From: Tribonema minus
Taxonomy: Eukaryota > Sar > Xanthophyceae > Tribonematales > Tribonemataceae
Assembly (NCBI GenBank): GCA_017506865.1
Contig: JAFCMP010000114.1
Location: 1 to 64,000 of the forward strand
Reading direction: 5' to 3'
Length of the DNA: 64,000 nucleotides
Part shown: one piece after another, positions 46,639 through 58,700 of the stretch
Position numbering within the stretch: position 1 is the first letter of the stretch
Layout: each line of letters starts with the position of its first letter
Made by a program: the position numbers and the translations under genes
Notes under the pieces: model-generated
The model's database searches: none
What the model was told of the DNA's origin: nothing
What the model saw: the letters and a program-made list of their open reading frames with translations, nothing else

Positions 46639-47702
46639 TAGGCGGCGGCGGCGGCGGCGGCGGCGGCAGCCGCTGCTGCTGCTGCTGCTGCTGGTGCTAC
46701 TGCTGCTTGGTGGAGACTGGCGCCGCTGCTCGGTGTCTGCAGCGTGCTAGCGCATGCGCCGTCGCGCGATGACCTGTGAATCGACGCATCGCCGCCGCTG
46801 CGCAAGCCGGTGGGACTGAGTCGAGCGGCCGTGGGCAGCTGCCGCCAGCGCTGACTGAGGGTGCAGTTTAAGGCGCCGCAGCACGCGGCTCTGGTCGTTT
46901 CAGGCATTGTGCGCCGATGGTGCACAGCAGCCAACCAACGGATGGCGTGGGAGGCTGTGTCGTGCAAACACAGATCCCAAGTACTGCAGTGCACTGGGGA
47001 TGCCAGAGCAGCAGGTGCGCTGCGCCATAGGGGTCACAAGCAGCAGTAGTGGTAGTTGCAGCATTGCGGGAGCATCGCAGTGCACCGCTGCACAGTTCGA
47101 GCTGTGGCGATGGCGCCGACAGCGTCGAGCACGTAGCGGCGCTGTCGCAATGGCACGTCGCAGCAGTTGCAGCGCTGTTGCACCACACACGTAGCGCGCT
47201 GCAGCATTACAGTCTTATCCTTCCCAAGGATGTAAGACATCCTCCATAATCCTCTATACTCCTTTGTCCCCCCCCCCCCCCTCCATCTATTCATGTCCTT
47301 GGAGGGCATGCCCTCTCCCCTATCCTACACTACGAGCCATTCCCTCACACATATCAAAGGAATGCAAATTTCATCAAAGCATTTCAAGGCGTCTGGTGCT
47401 GCTTGCTTAAATTGTTTGCACGTGCGCATCAACGCCCGCAGAGGCGCGTTGAACCGATCGCCCTGCTCTTCGCGCTCCCAGTTTTCGGCTGGGATAGTCA
47501 TTCACAACTTCAATCTGGGGCGCGTCACCGTGTAACCGTTTTCTACTTCAGGAAATTCAATCTGAATCGAGCAACGGAAGAGCATGCAACGAAGGGTTCC
47601 GGACCCTGCTGCAGCCTAATTCAGCTAGGCGCTAGGCGCGTACCTGTGAATCCTTGCACGTGATCAAGAACCTCAACGGCGAGGTGACCACGCTGGAGCA
47701 AC
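46639..47702. other. Intergenic region between CDPK and the giant repeat gene
   Basis: Begins with a GGC/CTG-rich run (46640-46710) just after the CDPK stop. 46860-47220 is rich in GCAGCAG and GCGCTG words. 47220-47400 has a C run and lower GC. No gene is recognised. The last few hundred bases must hold the promoter of the gene starting at 47703. Confidence 0.5.
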
Positions 47703-49411
47703 ATGTCGGGGATGCCATTCAGGCCGCAGCCTCCCACGCAGGGGAGCGCAAAGCCAGTCATGAGGCCTGTGTCGGCCCCAGCCAAAGGCGTGAAGGAGGA
47801 GACAGCAGCGCAGGATATCCTCGCCAAGGTGATGAGACCAGCTTGCCAGTCTTGCAAGGTGTACAATTTGTAAGCCCCCTTAACAGCAGCGGAGTGCCGT
47901 GCATGCACTGCTGAGCCTCTGCTGTCCTGACGATAGGATGCGTTTGCTGTTGCAGTCGTTGTGCGTACCTGGAGACTCAACTAATAAGTTTGCTGTGTTA
48001 GATTGATGATGTGACTCTGAGAGATTCATGACGCCACCACGTTTTCAGCTGCCAAGTTCAAGGCCTGCAGGCCTGCAAACATTATCGCAGCACAGAGTGT
48101 AGTCCTGCTGTGCAACATCGCCACGCTCGATCTGACAACACGCTTCAAACCAGTGCTTCCCTTGGATTCATGTCATGCTGTCAGCTCCATGGCAAACATG
48201 AGCAGCTCGAGCATATTGCCTCTACCTACATCTGACCGCAGCTTCACTTGCGACTGTGATGTCCAATATGTCGCTGGGTGGCTGGTGATTCTGAGCAGCG
48301 CTTCACTGCGCATCGCGTCAGTTCTCTTGCACCTGCTTCGGCTTGCAAGTCATGCGGCGAACTGACGTGCGGTAGCGTCATTCATGCGGCTGCGCCCAAC
48401 GGGCAGGCACACTCATCAACATGCGGCCGCATTCACAGAACCTGCACGCCATCAACTTAGCAACGCCGCCGCTGTCGAGTGTCGCCTCCGCTGGCGCGCT
48501 GCTTGAGGGCGCGCAACCTGCGCGTGCGCAGCGCTGCGGCGCGAGACAGACGCCCTGCGCATGGGCAGCGCGCAACGCCATGTGGCGGCGAAACGCATGA
48601 TTCGACGCCCGAGGACAGCGCGGAACGGAGCGGGCGTGGTGCGCACCTTCGACACCAGTTGACCGCCGCGCAAGCTGCACATCCCCTTAATGCGAGAATG
48701 CAGCACTCATCCCCCCCCTCCCCTCGCGCGCGCGCATGCGCGCACGCGCCAGGTGACGCGCAACATCATCATCAACGCGGTCGTGAAGAACAAGCAGCTG
48801 CTCAAGGCGCGTGCGGAGCGCAGCGGGCGCGCGCGCAAGCGGCGCACGCGCGCGCAGATCCTGGACGCCATGGACCTGCAGGAGCTGCAGCTCGAGAGGC
48901 TCGCCATGAGCCGCATGGGCTTCAGCGACAAGGCGAGAGCGCGCGCGCGCAGACGCCGCCGCGCATCATGTTTGCTGAGCGCTGAGCATCCCATGCTGTT
49001 CGTAGTAATCGTGAACATGCTGAGCAGCTGATGTGACCTGACTGCTGAGCAGCTGATGCATGTTGAGCGCTGAGCACTCGGCGCTGTCTGCTGAGCATCC
49101 GATGCGCTCTGAGGGGCGTCCTTTGGGTGCGTGGCGCGCGGCGCGGCGATGCGATGCGAGGGCAGCGGCGGGGGCGCGCGGTGCGATGGCAGCGGCGGCG
49201 GCGCTCACAGACGGCGCCGCGTGGATGACAGGACATATGCTAGCTACTGCCGTGCGTGTGCGCGTCTGCCGATGATGTTCGCCTCACAACAACGCTCCGA
49301 AAGCTATTGCGCTGCCGGCGCATGCGGTACCCATCGCTCTGATGCCGGCGCGGCTGCCGCTGCCGGCCGCATGCGCGCACCCAGTGCAATCGCGTGCTCA
49401 CGTGCACTTGC

Positions 49412-49463
<52 letters not shown>

Positions 49464-52400
49464 GCAGCTCAAGGACATTGACGACAGGATTGACGCGGAG
49501 CGGCAGCGCCTCAAGGCGGAGCGCGAGGGCAAGGAGGCCAGCCTTATGGTGCACAGGCTCGCGGGGCTGGAGCTGGCGCACAAGCGGCGCATCACGGCGC
49601 TGGAGGCGCGCCTCGCGGAGGAGCTGCGCAGCCTCGCCGCGCGCCAGGCGCAGGAGCTCGACGACGTGAGTGCTCTCTCTCTCTCTCCCTCTCGTGTGTT
49701 GTGGGTTGCCATGCAGTAGCAAGGTGTTGCGACCATGCCAGCAATATTTAGGTGCCTTGCGCGAGCAATTATTAATCGTCGTACCTCGCGGAGGAGCTGC
49801 ACAGCCTCGCCGCGCGCCAGGCGCAGGAGCTCGACGACGTGAGTGCACAGTCTCTTGCGACATGTAGTAGGAGGTGCTGCTACCATGCGAGCAGTGTCTG
49901 AGTGTCTCGCGGAGGATCTGCGCAGCCTCGCCGCGCGCCAGGAGCATGAGCTCGACGATGCGAGCGCTCTCCTGTGTAGTGGGCTGCTGGTGGTGGTGCT
50001 ACTGCGCGGGGAGTTGTGGCGTGGGTAGCAGTTGCCTTCGCCGCGCAGCAGGCGCAGGAGCTCCACGACACAAGTGCCAGTCAGTGGAATGGTACTGTGC
50101 CAGTAATAGCACAGTGGGTCGCGGTAGGTCTCTGGCAGTAGTATAGCCGGCAGCAGTAGCCTGCAGGGCGGTGTGAGGCAGTGAAGCCCTCGTGCGAGCA
50201 TGAAACGGGGCACGGGAAATTCAGTCACGGAGGCGGAGGCGTGACTGGCGGACCAGCCGCAGAGCCTCTCCGCGTGGCGTGATGAGGCGAGGCTTGAAAG
50301 TGTGTTGGGATACATGACGCAGGTTGCCTCCACCATGCGACACTGCTGCCTGCACCAGCTTCAACTAATGCCGACCCTAAAAGTACTTCTTCTTTCTGGT
50401 GCCACAGTGTAGATCTGCACAGCGCGCTGAGGGCGGACGTGACAGGGACGCAGCTGAGCGAGTGCGACCGTAAACTGAGGCAGCAGCTACAGCTTAGTCT
50501 CGTCTTCGTTGGGAAAGCTGATCCTGGGATTCCTGGCGGCCAAAGCTGGCCTGTACTCGCATGCGTGTTATTGGGGTTAAACTCAACAACGATCTCTTTG
50601 GCTTTTATTGCTGGCTGGACCCCCCCAGTAGTCTTGGATGAGCCATGTGTTGAGGTTTACAGTTCATGTCCGACAAGCGGGTCGACGATGACCCAAGTCA
50701 CCGAACCCAGGGCTCGGTGCTGAGGTTGAGGATTGCACTTAGAGAAGCAAATGTGAGAGGCATCCACAGTCTGCTGCAGTCTGGACAGAGCTGCGGCTAT
50801 GCGAAATTGTCAGCTGAAGACACGGCAGGCCCAGGCAAGGGCTGGGTTGAGGGCCAGAGATGGGCCCAGGGTTTCCGGATGAGAGCACGCTTCGTCCGCG
50901 CCGTGAAAGACCCGAGGTTCGCATAGCGCAGGAGGGTGATGATCACCAAAGCCCTCCGTTGAAAGGGGGGCGACGGGGGGGGGGGGGGGGGGGGGTCGCT
51001 CAGGACTTACTGTCACTGAGCTCAGACACCTCCGCTGACGCTCTTGCGGCACAGCATGTGACAGAAGTGTGCGCTTTCAAGACGGCCCTCACCTGGCACG
51101 CACACAGTTCTGGTGCTGAGGGATAGGATTAGGGTTACGGTTAGGGGTAGGGTTAGGTTTAGGGTTAGGTTCAACATCAGGGTTAGATGAATGGCCTCAC
51201 TCCAAACGACTCCCGTGCCCCCGGGGGGGGGTCTGCGGTGCCATGGCCCTTCGACACCGAAGACCCCCGGGTTGCTGTCTGGCACTTGACGGTGTGAGCT
51301 GGTACTTCAACTGTAAGAGTTTCACTTCAACGTCCCTGTGCGAGACATACACCGTGCAAGCCCTCGCTGCACCCCTTGCTGCCACCCAAGTAGCTGTGCA
51401 TTCGCGGAATAACCCCAATCCTAATCCTGGCCCTGAAAAACTCACAGCAGCGTAGCAAAACTTGAACTTCAACAACACCACCGCCAACTGGCCGTCCCCT
51501 CATCGTCACCGCCACACCCGCGCCTCCCGCGCCTGCAATACCTAGCGCTCTCTTGCGGACGGCCGCAGCAGCTACGACTAAACCACCCTCACCCCCCCCC
51601 CCCCCCCCCCCCCCCTCCGCCACGCGCCTCAGAGGCGCGCACCCGCGCTCAAGCGGCTGTAATGCTCAGCGCTCTCTTGCTGACAGCCGCCGCAGCTGTG
51701 ACAACCCCCTTCTCAACCACTCTCCACCCCCCCCCTCCCCCCCCCTCCCCCCCCCCCCCAGACGCGCGCCAAGCAGAAGCGGCAGTACGAGCTGCTGGTC
51801 GGCGAGACGGCGACGCGCGCGACGGGCGGCATATCCAGCTGCACCTGCGCTGACGCGTACGCGTGCCGCCACAACAAGAGCGCGTCGTACAGCACGCGCA
51901 AGCCCACGCGCGACGTCATACGCCTGCGCCAGAACGCGCAGCGCCTGCGCGCGAGCGGGCGCCAGGAGGAGGCCGAGGTGCGGCGCGGCGCTCCCGCTCG
52001 TTCGCTTGCCCGTATTTGTGCATGCGCAATACTTTTGAGGTATGTGTACATCTGTGTGCGTGTGTGCGTGCGTGCGCGTGCAGTCGCGCGGGCGGCGGGG
52101 CCTCGGCGGTAGCGAGGCGCCAGAGTGCGCAAGGGCTGCGGGGGAGCGGAAGTGCGGAGGTGCGCACCTGCTGGCGTGTGTGTGTGTGTGTGTGTGTATG
52201 TGTGTGATCGTGCGTGCTGTCGTGCACGCGGCGGTGTTCTGTACGTGAGGGAGGGGAGCATGTGCAGCAACTGGCGACCCGGCCCGCAACAACAACCAGG
52301 GTGTAGGTCAGAGCGCACCGTCCTCCTGTTATCAGTCGGCGGTGCTGCGATCTCACCCATCGGACGGTGAGTGAGCGTCCCCTCCTGACCTCAACGCCCG

Positions 52401-54341
52401 CTCACCAGCAGCGCTTGACAACATGACCCCCCCACCCCCCCCCCTGCGCACGTCACCGCAGAACAACATCGAACCCCCCCCCCTCCCCTCGCCCTCACCC
52501 CCCCCTCCCCCCCCGCCCCCCCGCGCGCACCCCCGCAGGAGATGGAGAACAAGGCGGCGGACGCCGAGCGCGCGGCGGAGGCGGCGTGGCGCGCGCGCGT
52601 GGAGGCGGCCATCGTCTCCAGCGCGTGGGCGGGCGGCAAGTCGCGCCTCGAGCAGATGGTGGAGCGCCAGCAGGCGGTCGTCGCGGCGCTGGAGGAGACG
52701 CACGGCGAGCGCGCCGCGCTCGCGCGCAAGAACCACGGCATCCTGCGCCGCAACCTGCTCGCGACGCTCAACGCGGAGCGCCGCAAGGTATGTACGTATG
52801 TATGTATGTATGTATGTTATGTTATGTTATGTATGTATGTATGTATGTGGTGTGTGTGCGGAACCACGGAATACTGCAGCGCAACCTGCTCGCGACGCTC
52901 AACGCGGAGCGCCGCAAGGTGGGCGTGTTTGTGTGCGGTGTGTGTGTGCGGGTGCATAGCTGGCGTGTGCTGCGCGCGGCGGCGCTGATGCTGCTGGGGG
53001 GGGGGGGGGGCGCACAGACAGGGAGACGGGGTGGGGTGGAGGGGGGGGGCTTGGTGCGTGCACCCGCAACCTTGCTCACAGGGGGACGTCAGTCCCTGCT
53101 GCCTGCGTGGAACACCGAAAGTCGTACTTTGGTGCACATCTTTCGAATGGCTGTCGCGGTGCTCGCACCCATCCGTGGCACTTGTCGGTGGTGCGTGATC
53201 GTGCGGGAGAGGACGCGCGCGACCGCACTTGACATTCACGAACGGCGCGCGCTGAGCTCGCTGCTGCGGGCTCGCTCGCGCGTGCGCGACGAGGCGCAAA
53301 CGTAGGTGGTGCCGCGCTGCAAGCACTTCACATTCACAAAACGGCGCGCTGAGTTCACTGCTGCGGGCTCGCTCGTGCACGATGCGACGCGGCGCAAATG
53401 CAGATGGTGCCGCGCTGCAAGCGCGAGGGCCAGCGGCGCTACCAGGTGCTCGCCTAACCCTAACCCTAACCGTAACCCTAACCTCACTGCTGCGGGCCTG
53501 CTCGTGCGCAATGCAGGTCGTGCTGCGCTGCAAGCGCGAGGGCCAGCGGCGCTACCAGGTGGACGTCGCCGCGGCCGCGCGCGAGCGCCGCAAGCTCGGC
53601 CAGCACAAGTCGGATGGCCTCAAGAACGTGTCGCGCAACTTTGCGGGCAGCGGCAGCGACGACGACGACAGCTATGACGAGAAGAAGGTGCGCTGACCCT
53701 AACTTTTAACCCTAACGCTAACCCTAACCCTAACCCCACTTCGCGCCCGCGCATGAGTTGCCTAGGGTTTGGATTTATGTCAATAGTAGCCCCGACCCCG
53801 ATGAACCCTGCATGCCAGTGTGCCAGGCGCGCATGCGCAAGTGCCTAGGGTTGGCATCTAGCCCTAACCCAAGGACATTGGAGGATCAGTGTGTCAGGAG
53901 TGGTAGGGGCTAGACCTCTGTGAATGTACCCGCCAAGAGCCAAAGCTGCCGCCAGCCAAAGCATCGCCCGCACATACACCGTCTGCGGCAGATGAGCCTA
54001 ACCTCACCCACTGACCCTCCCCCCCCCCCCCCCTCTCCCCCCCCCGCGCGATCCCCCAGGACGAGCGGCTCGAGGGCTGGCAGGCGCCCGCGCACGCGGG
54101 CGTCCACAACAGCCAGGCCATCGTCTCAGCGCACGACGTGCGCGCCGGCACCGCGCACGCTGCGCTGCGCGCCGCCGCCGCCGCGTCCGCCTCCGCCGGC
54201 AGCGTCATCGAGACGACGGGCTCGCGCGCGATGGACGCGTACCGCCTGATGCAGAGCGGCGCGCGCGAGGCTGTCGATCCGACGCGCGGCGGCGCCGCGG
54301 TGCGCATGGCGGCGAGCTCCGTCAACGTCGGCGCGCAGTAC

Positions 54342-54386
<45 letters not shown>

Positions 54387-55680
54387 AGGGCGGCGGCGCG
54401 CGGCGGCCGCGGCAGCGCCGGCTCCGAGGACGAAGACGACAGCGACGACGACGGCGAGGATGGCGGTAGCGACGACGAGGAGGAGGAGGAGGAGGAGGAG
54501 GACAACAGCGATGGCGGCGGCGGCGCTAGGAAGGCAGCGCCGTCTCCGGCGCGCCTGCCGCATCTGGGGCAGCCTCCCACGGGCGGCGCGCCAGCCATGT
54601 TCGGGGGACCGCGCCCGCCGCACATCAGCAACGGCGGCACCGCCGCGGGCGCATGGAATGCGGCAGCTGCGGGCCCATGGGGAGCCGCAGCAGCGGCGCC
54701 GCCGACATCCATGCCGTGGGCAAACGGCGGCGGCGCCGGCGGCAGCATGCAGGGCGTGGGCGCGTTCTCGCCGCCTGCGAGCCCGCCCGGCATGTCGCCG
54801 TTCGGCGGCGCCGCCGCGGCAGGCATCGGCGGCTACGCAGCGGCGGCAGCGACCTCTGCCGGCCCGCCGCCCTTCGGAGGCACCCAGTTTCCATGGCAGA
54901 GAGCGGGGGCGCCAGGCGCTGCGCTGCCCGGTGGTGCAGCAGGCCCCTTTGCCGCAGCGCCGGGCGCCACGGCAGCAGGGCCCTATGGGACGGCAGCTGG
55001 TGCTGCGATGGGGGCGCCAAATGGGCTGCCTATGGGGTTGGGCGCGGCTGCAATGCTGCCTGCGGTGATGTCGGCCGCACCAGTCGGCTACGGCGGCGCT
55101 GCGGCGGCGCTGCCCGGGCTTATGCCCCAGGGCACGTTTGCAAAAGTGAGTCCGCTCGCTAGTGCAGTGCCGCAGAGCGCATACGCAGCAGCTAGTGCAG
55201 TGCCACAGAGCGCATACGCAGCAGCGAGTCCACTGGCAGGTACAGCGTATTCGCCGGTGGCCCCGCCATGGGCGAGCCCTCTGGGCGGCGCCGTAGCTGC
55301 TCAGAGCTACGCGTCCAGCGTCGCTCCGCCGGTGCTTGCACAGGCCAGTATGGGCGCGCCTTGGCAGTCCCCTGCGCAGCAGCAGCAGCAGCCGCAGCAG
55401 CAGGTGCAGCCGCAGCAGCCGCACACCGACCGCAGCGCTGCGCAAGGCGACGATGAGGACGAAGCCGAGGAGCCAGGGCCGCCGCCCCAGAAGCAAGTCC
55501 CCCCCACCCGCATTTCAGCGCCGGCCGCAGCTGATGCACCGCGAATGACGCCCGTGCCAGCAGCAGTGGCATCAGCTTTTGGCACCCAGGGACCGCCATC
55601 TGGCTTCTTTGCTGGGACTGCGGCGCAGTTTGGTGCGCCAGCCAGCTTGCCATGGACAGCAGCAGCTGCAGCAGCACCGC

Positions 55681-55715
<35 letters not shown>

Positions 55716-58700
55716 CCAGCAGCAGCAGCAGCACCAGCAGCAGCAGCAGCATTTTCTCCGGTGACAGCAGTGGCTACCACTCCGTGGGCGGTGTCCCCAC
55801 AGGCATCACCTCCATGGCCTGGAGGCGGCAACGTCATGTCAACGCCGCCGGGGCCTGGGCAAGGGGCATCATCCCTCGCGAATGGTGGTGCCTGGCATCC
55901 AGGTGTACCTCAGCCGCAGCAACACCCGCAGCAGCAACACCTGCAGCAGCCCGCGCTTCCGCTGCACCAGGTCAGGCCATGATACCGCCTGTACATACCG
56001 TAGCCTGCAAGCGCTGTAGAGGTGGGGTGCATCGCGCATGTCACTCCTTCGTGCGCTGAATGTGTTGCCATAGAAGCATGTATCATGTGCCGCAACAGAT
56101 GTTAGCAACAACAGGCTCGTCGTTGTGTACGCCACGCGCAACACTCACAGCATACACCCTGCTGCCATGCATGATGCATGCCAGGCTGCGGGTCTCCCCT
56201 GATAATGAAGCGCCGCAGAGTATGGTTGTTCGCTCCGGTGGCGACGCGACGATCTTACTGAACCAGGCGAAACCCCCCTCATGTCATTGTCTGTCCGAAA
56301 CGAAAATCAACGGCAGTCGGCCCACGCTTGTGCCCATCGCGCGCCGCAGGTGCAGCCCAATGGCGCCGCAGCAGCTGTGCCGTCCAGTGGCGATGCCGAC
56401 GAAGACAACAACAGCGAGCCTGAGGCCGCGCCTGCCCCGCCCAAACAAGTACCGGCGACGCGCTTGAGCACTGCCACAGCCGGCTCCGCGCCCCCCTTCG
56501 TTGCGCCATCGCCGCCGCCGCCCAGCTTCGTGGCGGCGGCGCCGGCCGCTGCTCCTGCGCCACTTGCGGTCCCCGCTTTCGCGGCGGCAGCGCTGCCGGC
56601 TGTCGCTCCTCCGCCGTGGGCGTTCGGAGGGAACGCGGCGCCGCGCAGCGCCGCAGCTGGTGCGCCGTGGCTGGCGAGCGCCACTTCAACTTTGACAGCG
56701 CTGCCTCAGACTCTGACTCAGACACTGCCGGCGGCGTCCTCGCCGGCGCCGCCATTATGGACCAGTGGCCACTGCGGTGCTGGCGCGCTGCAGCTTGCGG
56801 CTGGTGCAGGGGGGGCATTGCTGGCTGCGACGGGTGGACCCTGGTGTGCCAGTGTGGCCCCTCAGCAGCAGCAGCTGCTGCTGTCCGCGCCTCTCCAGCA
56901 TCAGGTGCGGCAACGGGACCCATGACAGTGCAGCAAGCAAGTGGGGGAGGGGGGGGGATGCATGTGGTGATGATGCATATATGTTGCTCTCGCTGACGCA
57001 TGGACGATCGTCAAGCAGAGTGCCCATGGCCAGCCCAGGCTTCAGGCATGCAAAACCCTGGCCGCGTACGGTGCTGCATTTGAAGTGGTAAAGGGGGTTA
57101 GGAAGGGGCAAAGGAGGTCACATCGCTGCAGAGGCTGAGTCATCTTGCAGGCCTGCAAGCTGTGCCACCAAGCGAGTATGTCCACTCAGCTCTGCGCTCC
57201 TCGCCTCGATTTGATGCAGGGGCAGATGACCGCCAGCGCAGCCGCGGCCAGCGCCGCATCAAGCGACGGCGAGGACGACAACGCCGCGCAGTATGCGCCG
57301 CGCGCGCCGCCGCCGCTGCACGCCGCCGAGCCGCCGTCGCCGTCGCTGTACGAGATGGCGTACGGCGCGCACGGGCCGCGCCTGCGCAACGCTGGGCACA
57401 GCGCAAGAGGCGTTGATGCCACTGACGATGCGGAGGAGGATGGCGCTGCAGACGAGCGGCCGCCGCCGCAGAAAGCGGTGCCTCCGACGCGCATGAGCGC
57501 AGCTGCGCAGGAGCCTGGCGCCTTTCAGCCGCAGACAGCAGCACTCAGTCAGCCGCAGGCAGCAGCGCTCGGCGCGGCGTCGGCTGCCGCGGTCGCGCTG
57601 TCGGCGGGCGGCGGCGGCGCAGCGGCGGCGCTGTGCCAGCCAGGCGGGCCGGGCGCAGCAGGCATGGCGGGCGGTGCCTTTGCGCCGTGTGTGGCAGCGG
57701 TAAAGACTTCAAGTGGTGACGCTACATGGGACGGCGCGCCTCAGCTCGTGCCTTCGAAGCTGTCGTGGCAGGCCTGCGTGGAGCAGCCACAGGTGGGCAG
57801 GTTGAGCTAGCGCTTGAAGCAGTGGCAGGGGGTTGTGCGCAGGCAATTCAAGATTAGCAACAGCGGGCCGCTCGGACTGTTGGTGACGGCGTGCGCAAGC
57901 TGAGCGTGGGAAGGCCGCTCGTGTCATCGCACGGCAGACACATGTTGCTAGTATGCGAATCAGGCTGCAAAATGACAGAGCTGGCTCACAGCTTCGTGCA
58001 CAGTGCGTGCTTGGGTACCATTTGGTGTAGGTCAGTATACGGTGCTCCGTATTGTCTTCAAACATATCAATGGCTTACCAAGCAAGACGCATCACCGCGC
58101 ACACTGGCTTTGTGTCTTTGTGCTTCAGAGGCAATGGTGTGTTCATCAGCACGCTGTACCGGCTCATCATCACAAGTCACCAAATCTGCTGATACTGAGG
58201 CACCGAGTACCACTTGTACCACTTGTTCGCTGATCTGCTGCCGCTTATCGTTCTCGTGTCCTTGCTGCACGCGCAGCCTCTGACGGGCAGCAATGCCCAA
58301 GCAGCACAGGCGAACGTCTCCGCCGCCGACGGCGAGGAGGGTGATGATCTCAGCGATCCGCCGCCGTGTGCAGAGAGAACGCTGCCTTCGACGCGCATGA
58401 GCACTGCTGCCAGCGCGCCTGTGACACAAACGCCTCAGCCTGCGCCCGTGAGCGGCGGCGCGCTTGTGTCTGTGCCGCTGCTGCCGTGGGCACTCAGCGG
58501 CACTGGCGGCGTCGCGGCGGCCACGCCGTCAGGGGGGTCCTCTGTGCTTGCTGCAGTGCCGCCGCAGTGTGCGGCGGTCGGCGCGAATGGCACGTGGGGG
58601 CAGGCGCCGCAACTGCCGCAGTGGCACGTCACTGGGCGAGAAGAGGTGATTGCCTCTTTCTGTTTTCGTGATGTCGGTTTGGCGTGCCGGGGGGGGGGGG

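Noticed and set aside
50439..50926. ORFs in giant-gene intron 3, one reading LHSALRADVTGTQLSECDRK
   Set aside because: No acceptor gives the needed phase 0 without an early stop, and exons 3 and 4 join directly in phase. Kept as a weak alternative exon only.
54126..55496. 456-codon minus-strand ORF
   Set aside because: Antisense of exon 7 of the giant gene; low-complexity Leu/Arg/Ala sequence without motifs.
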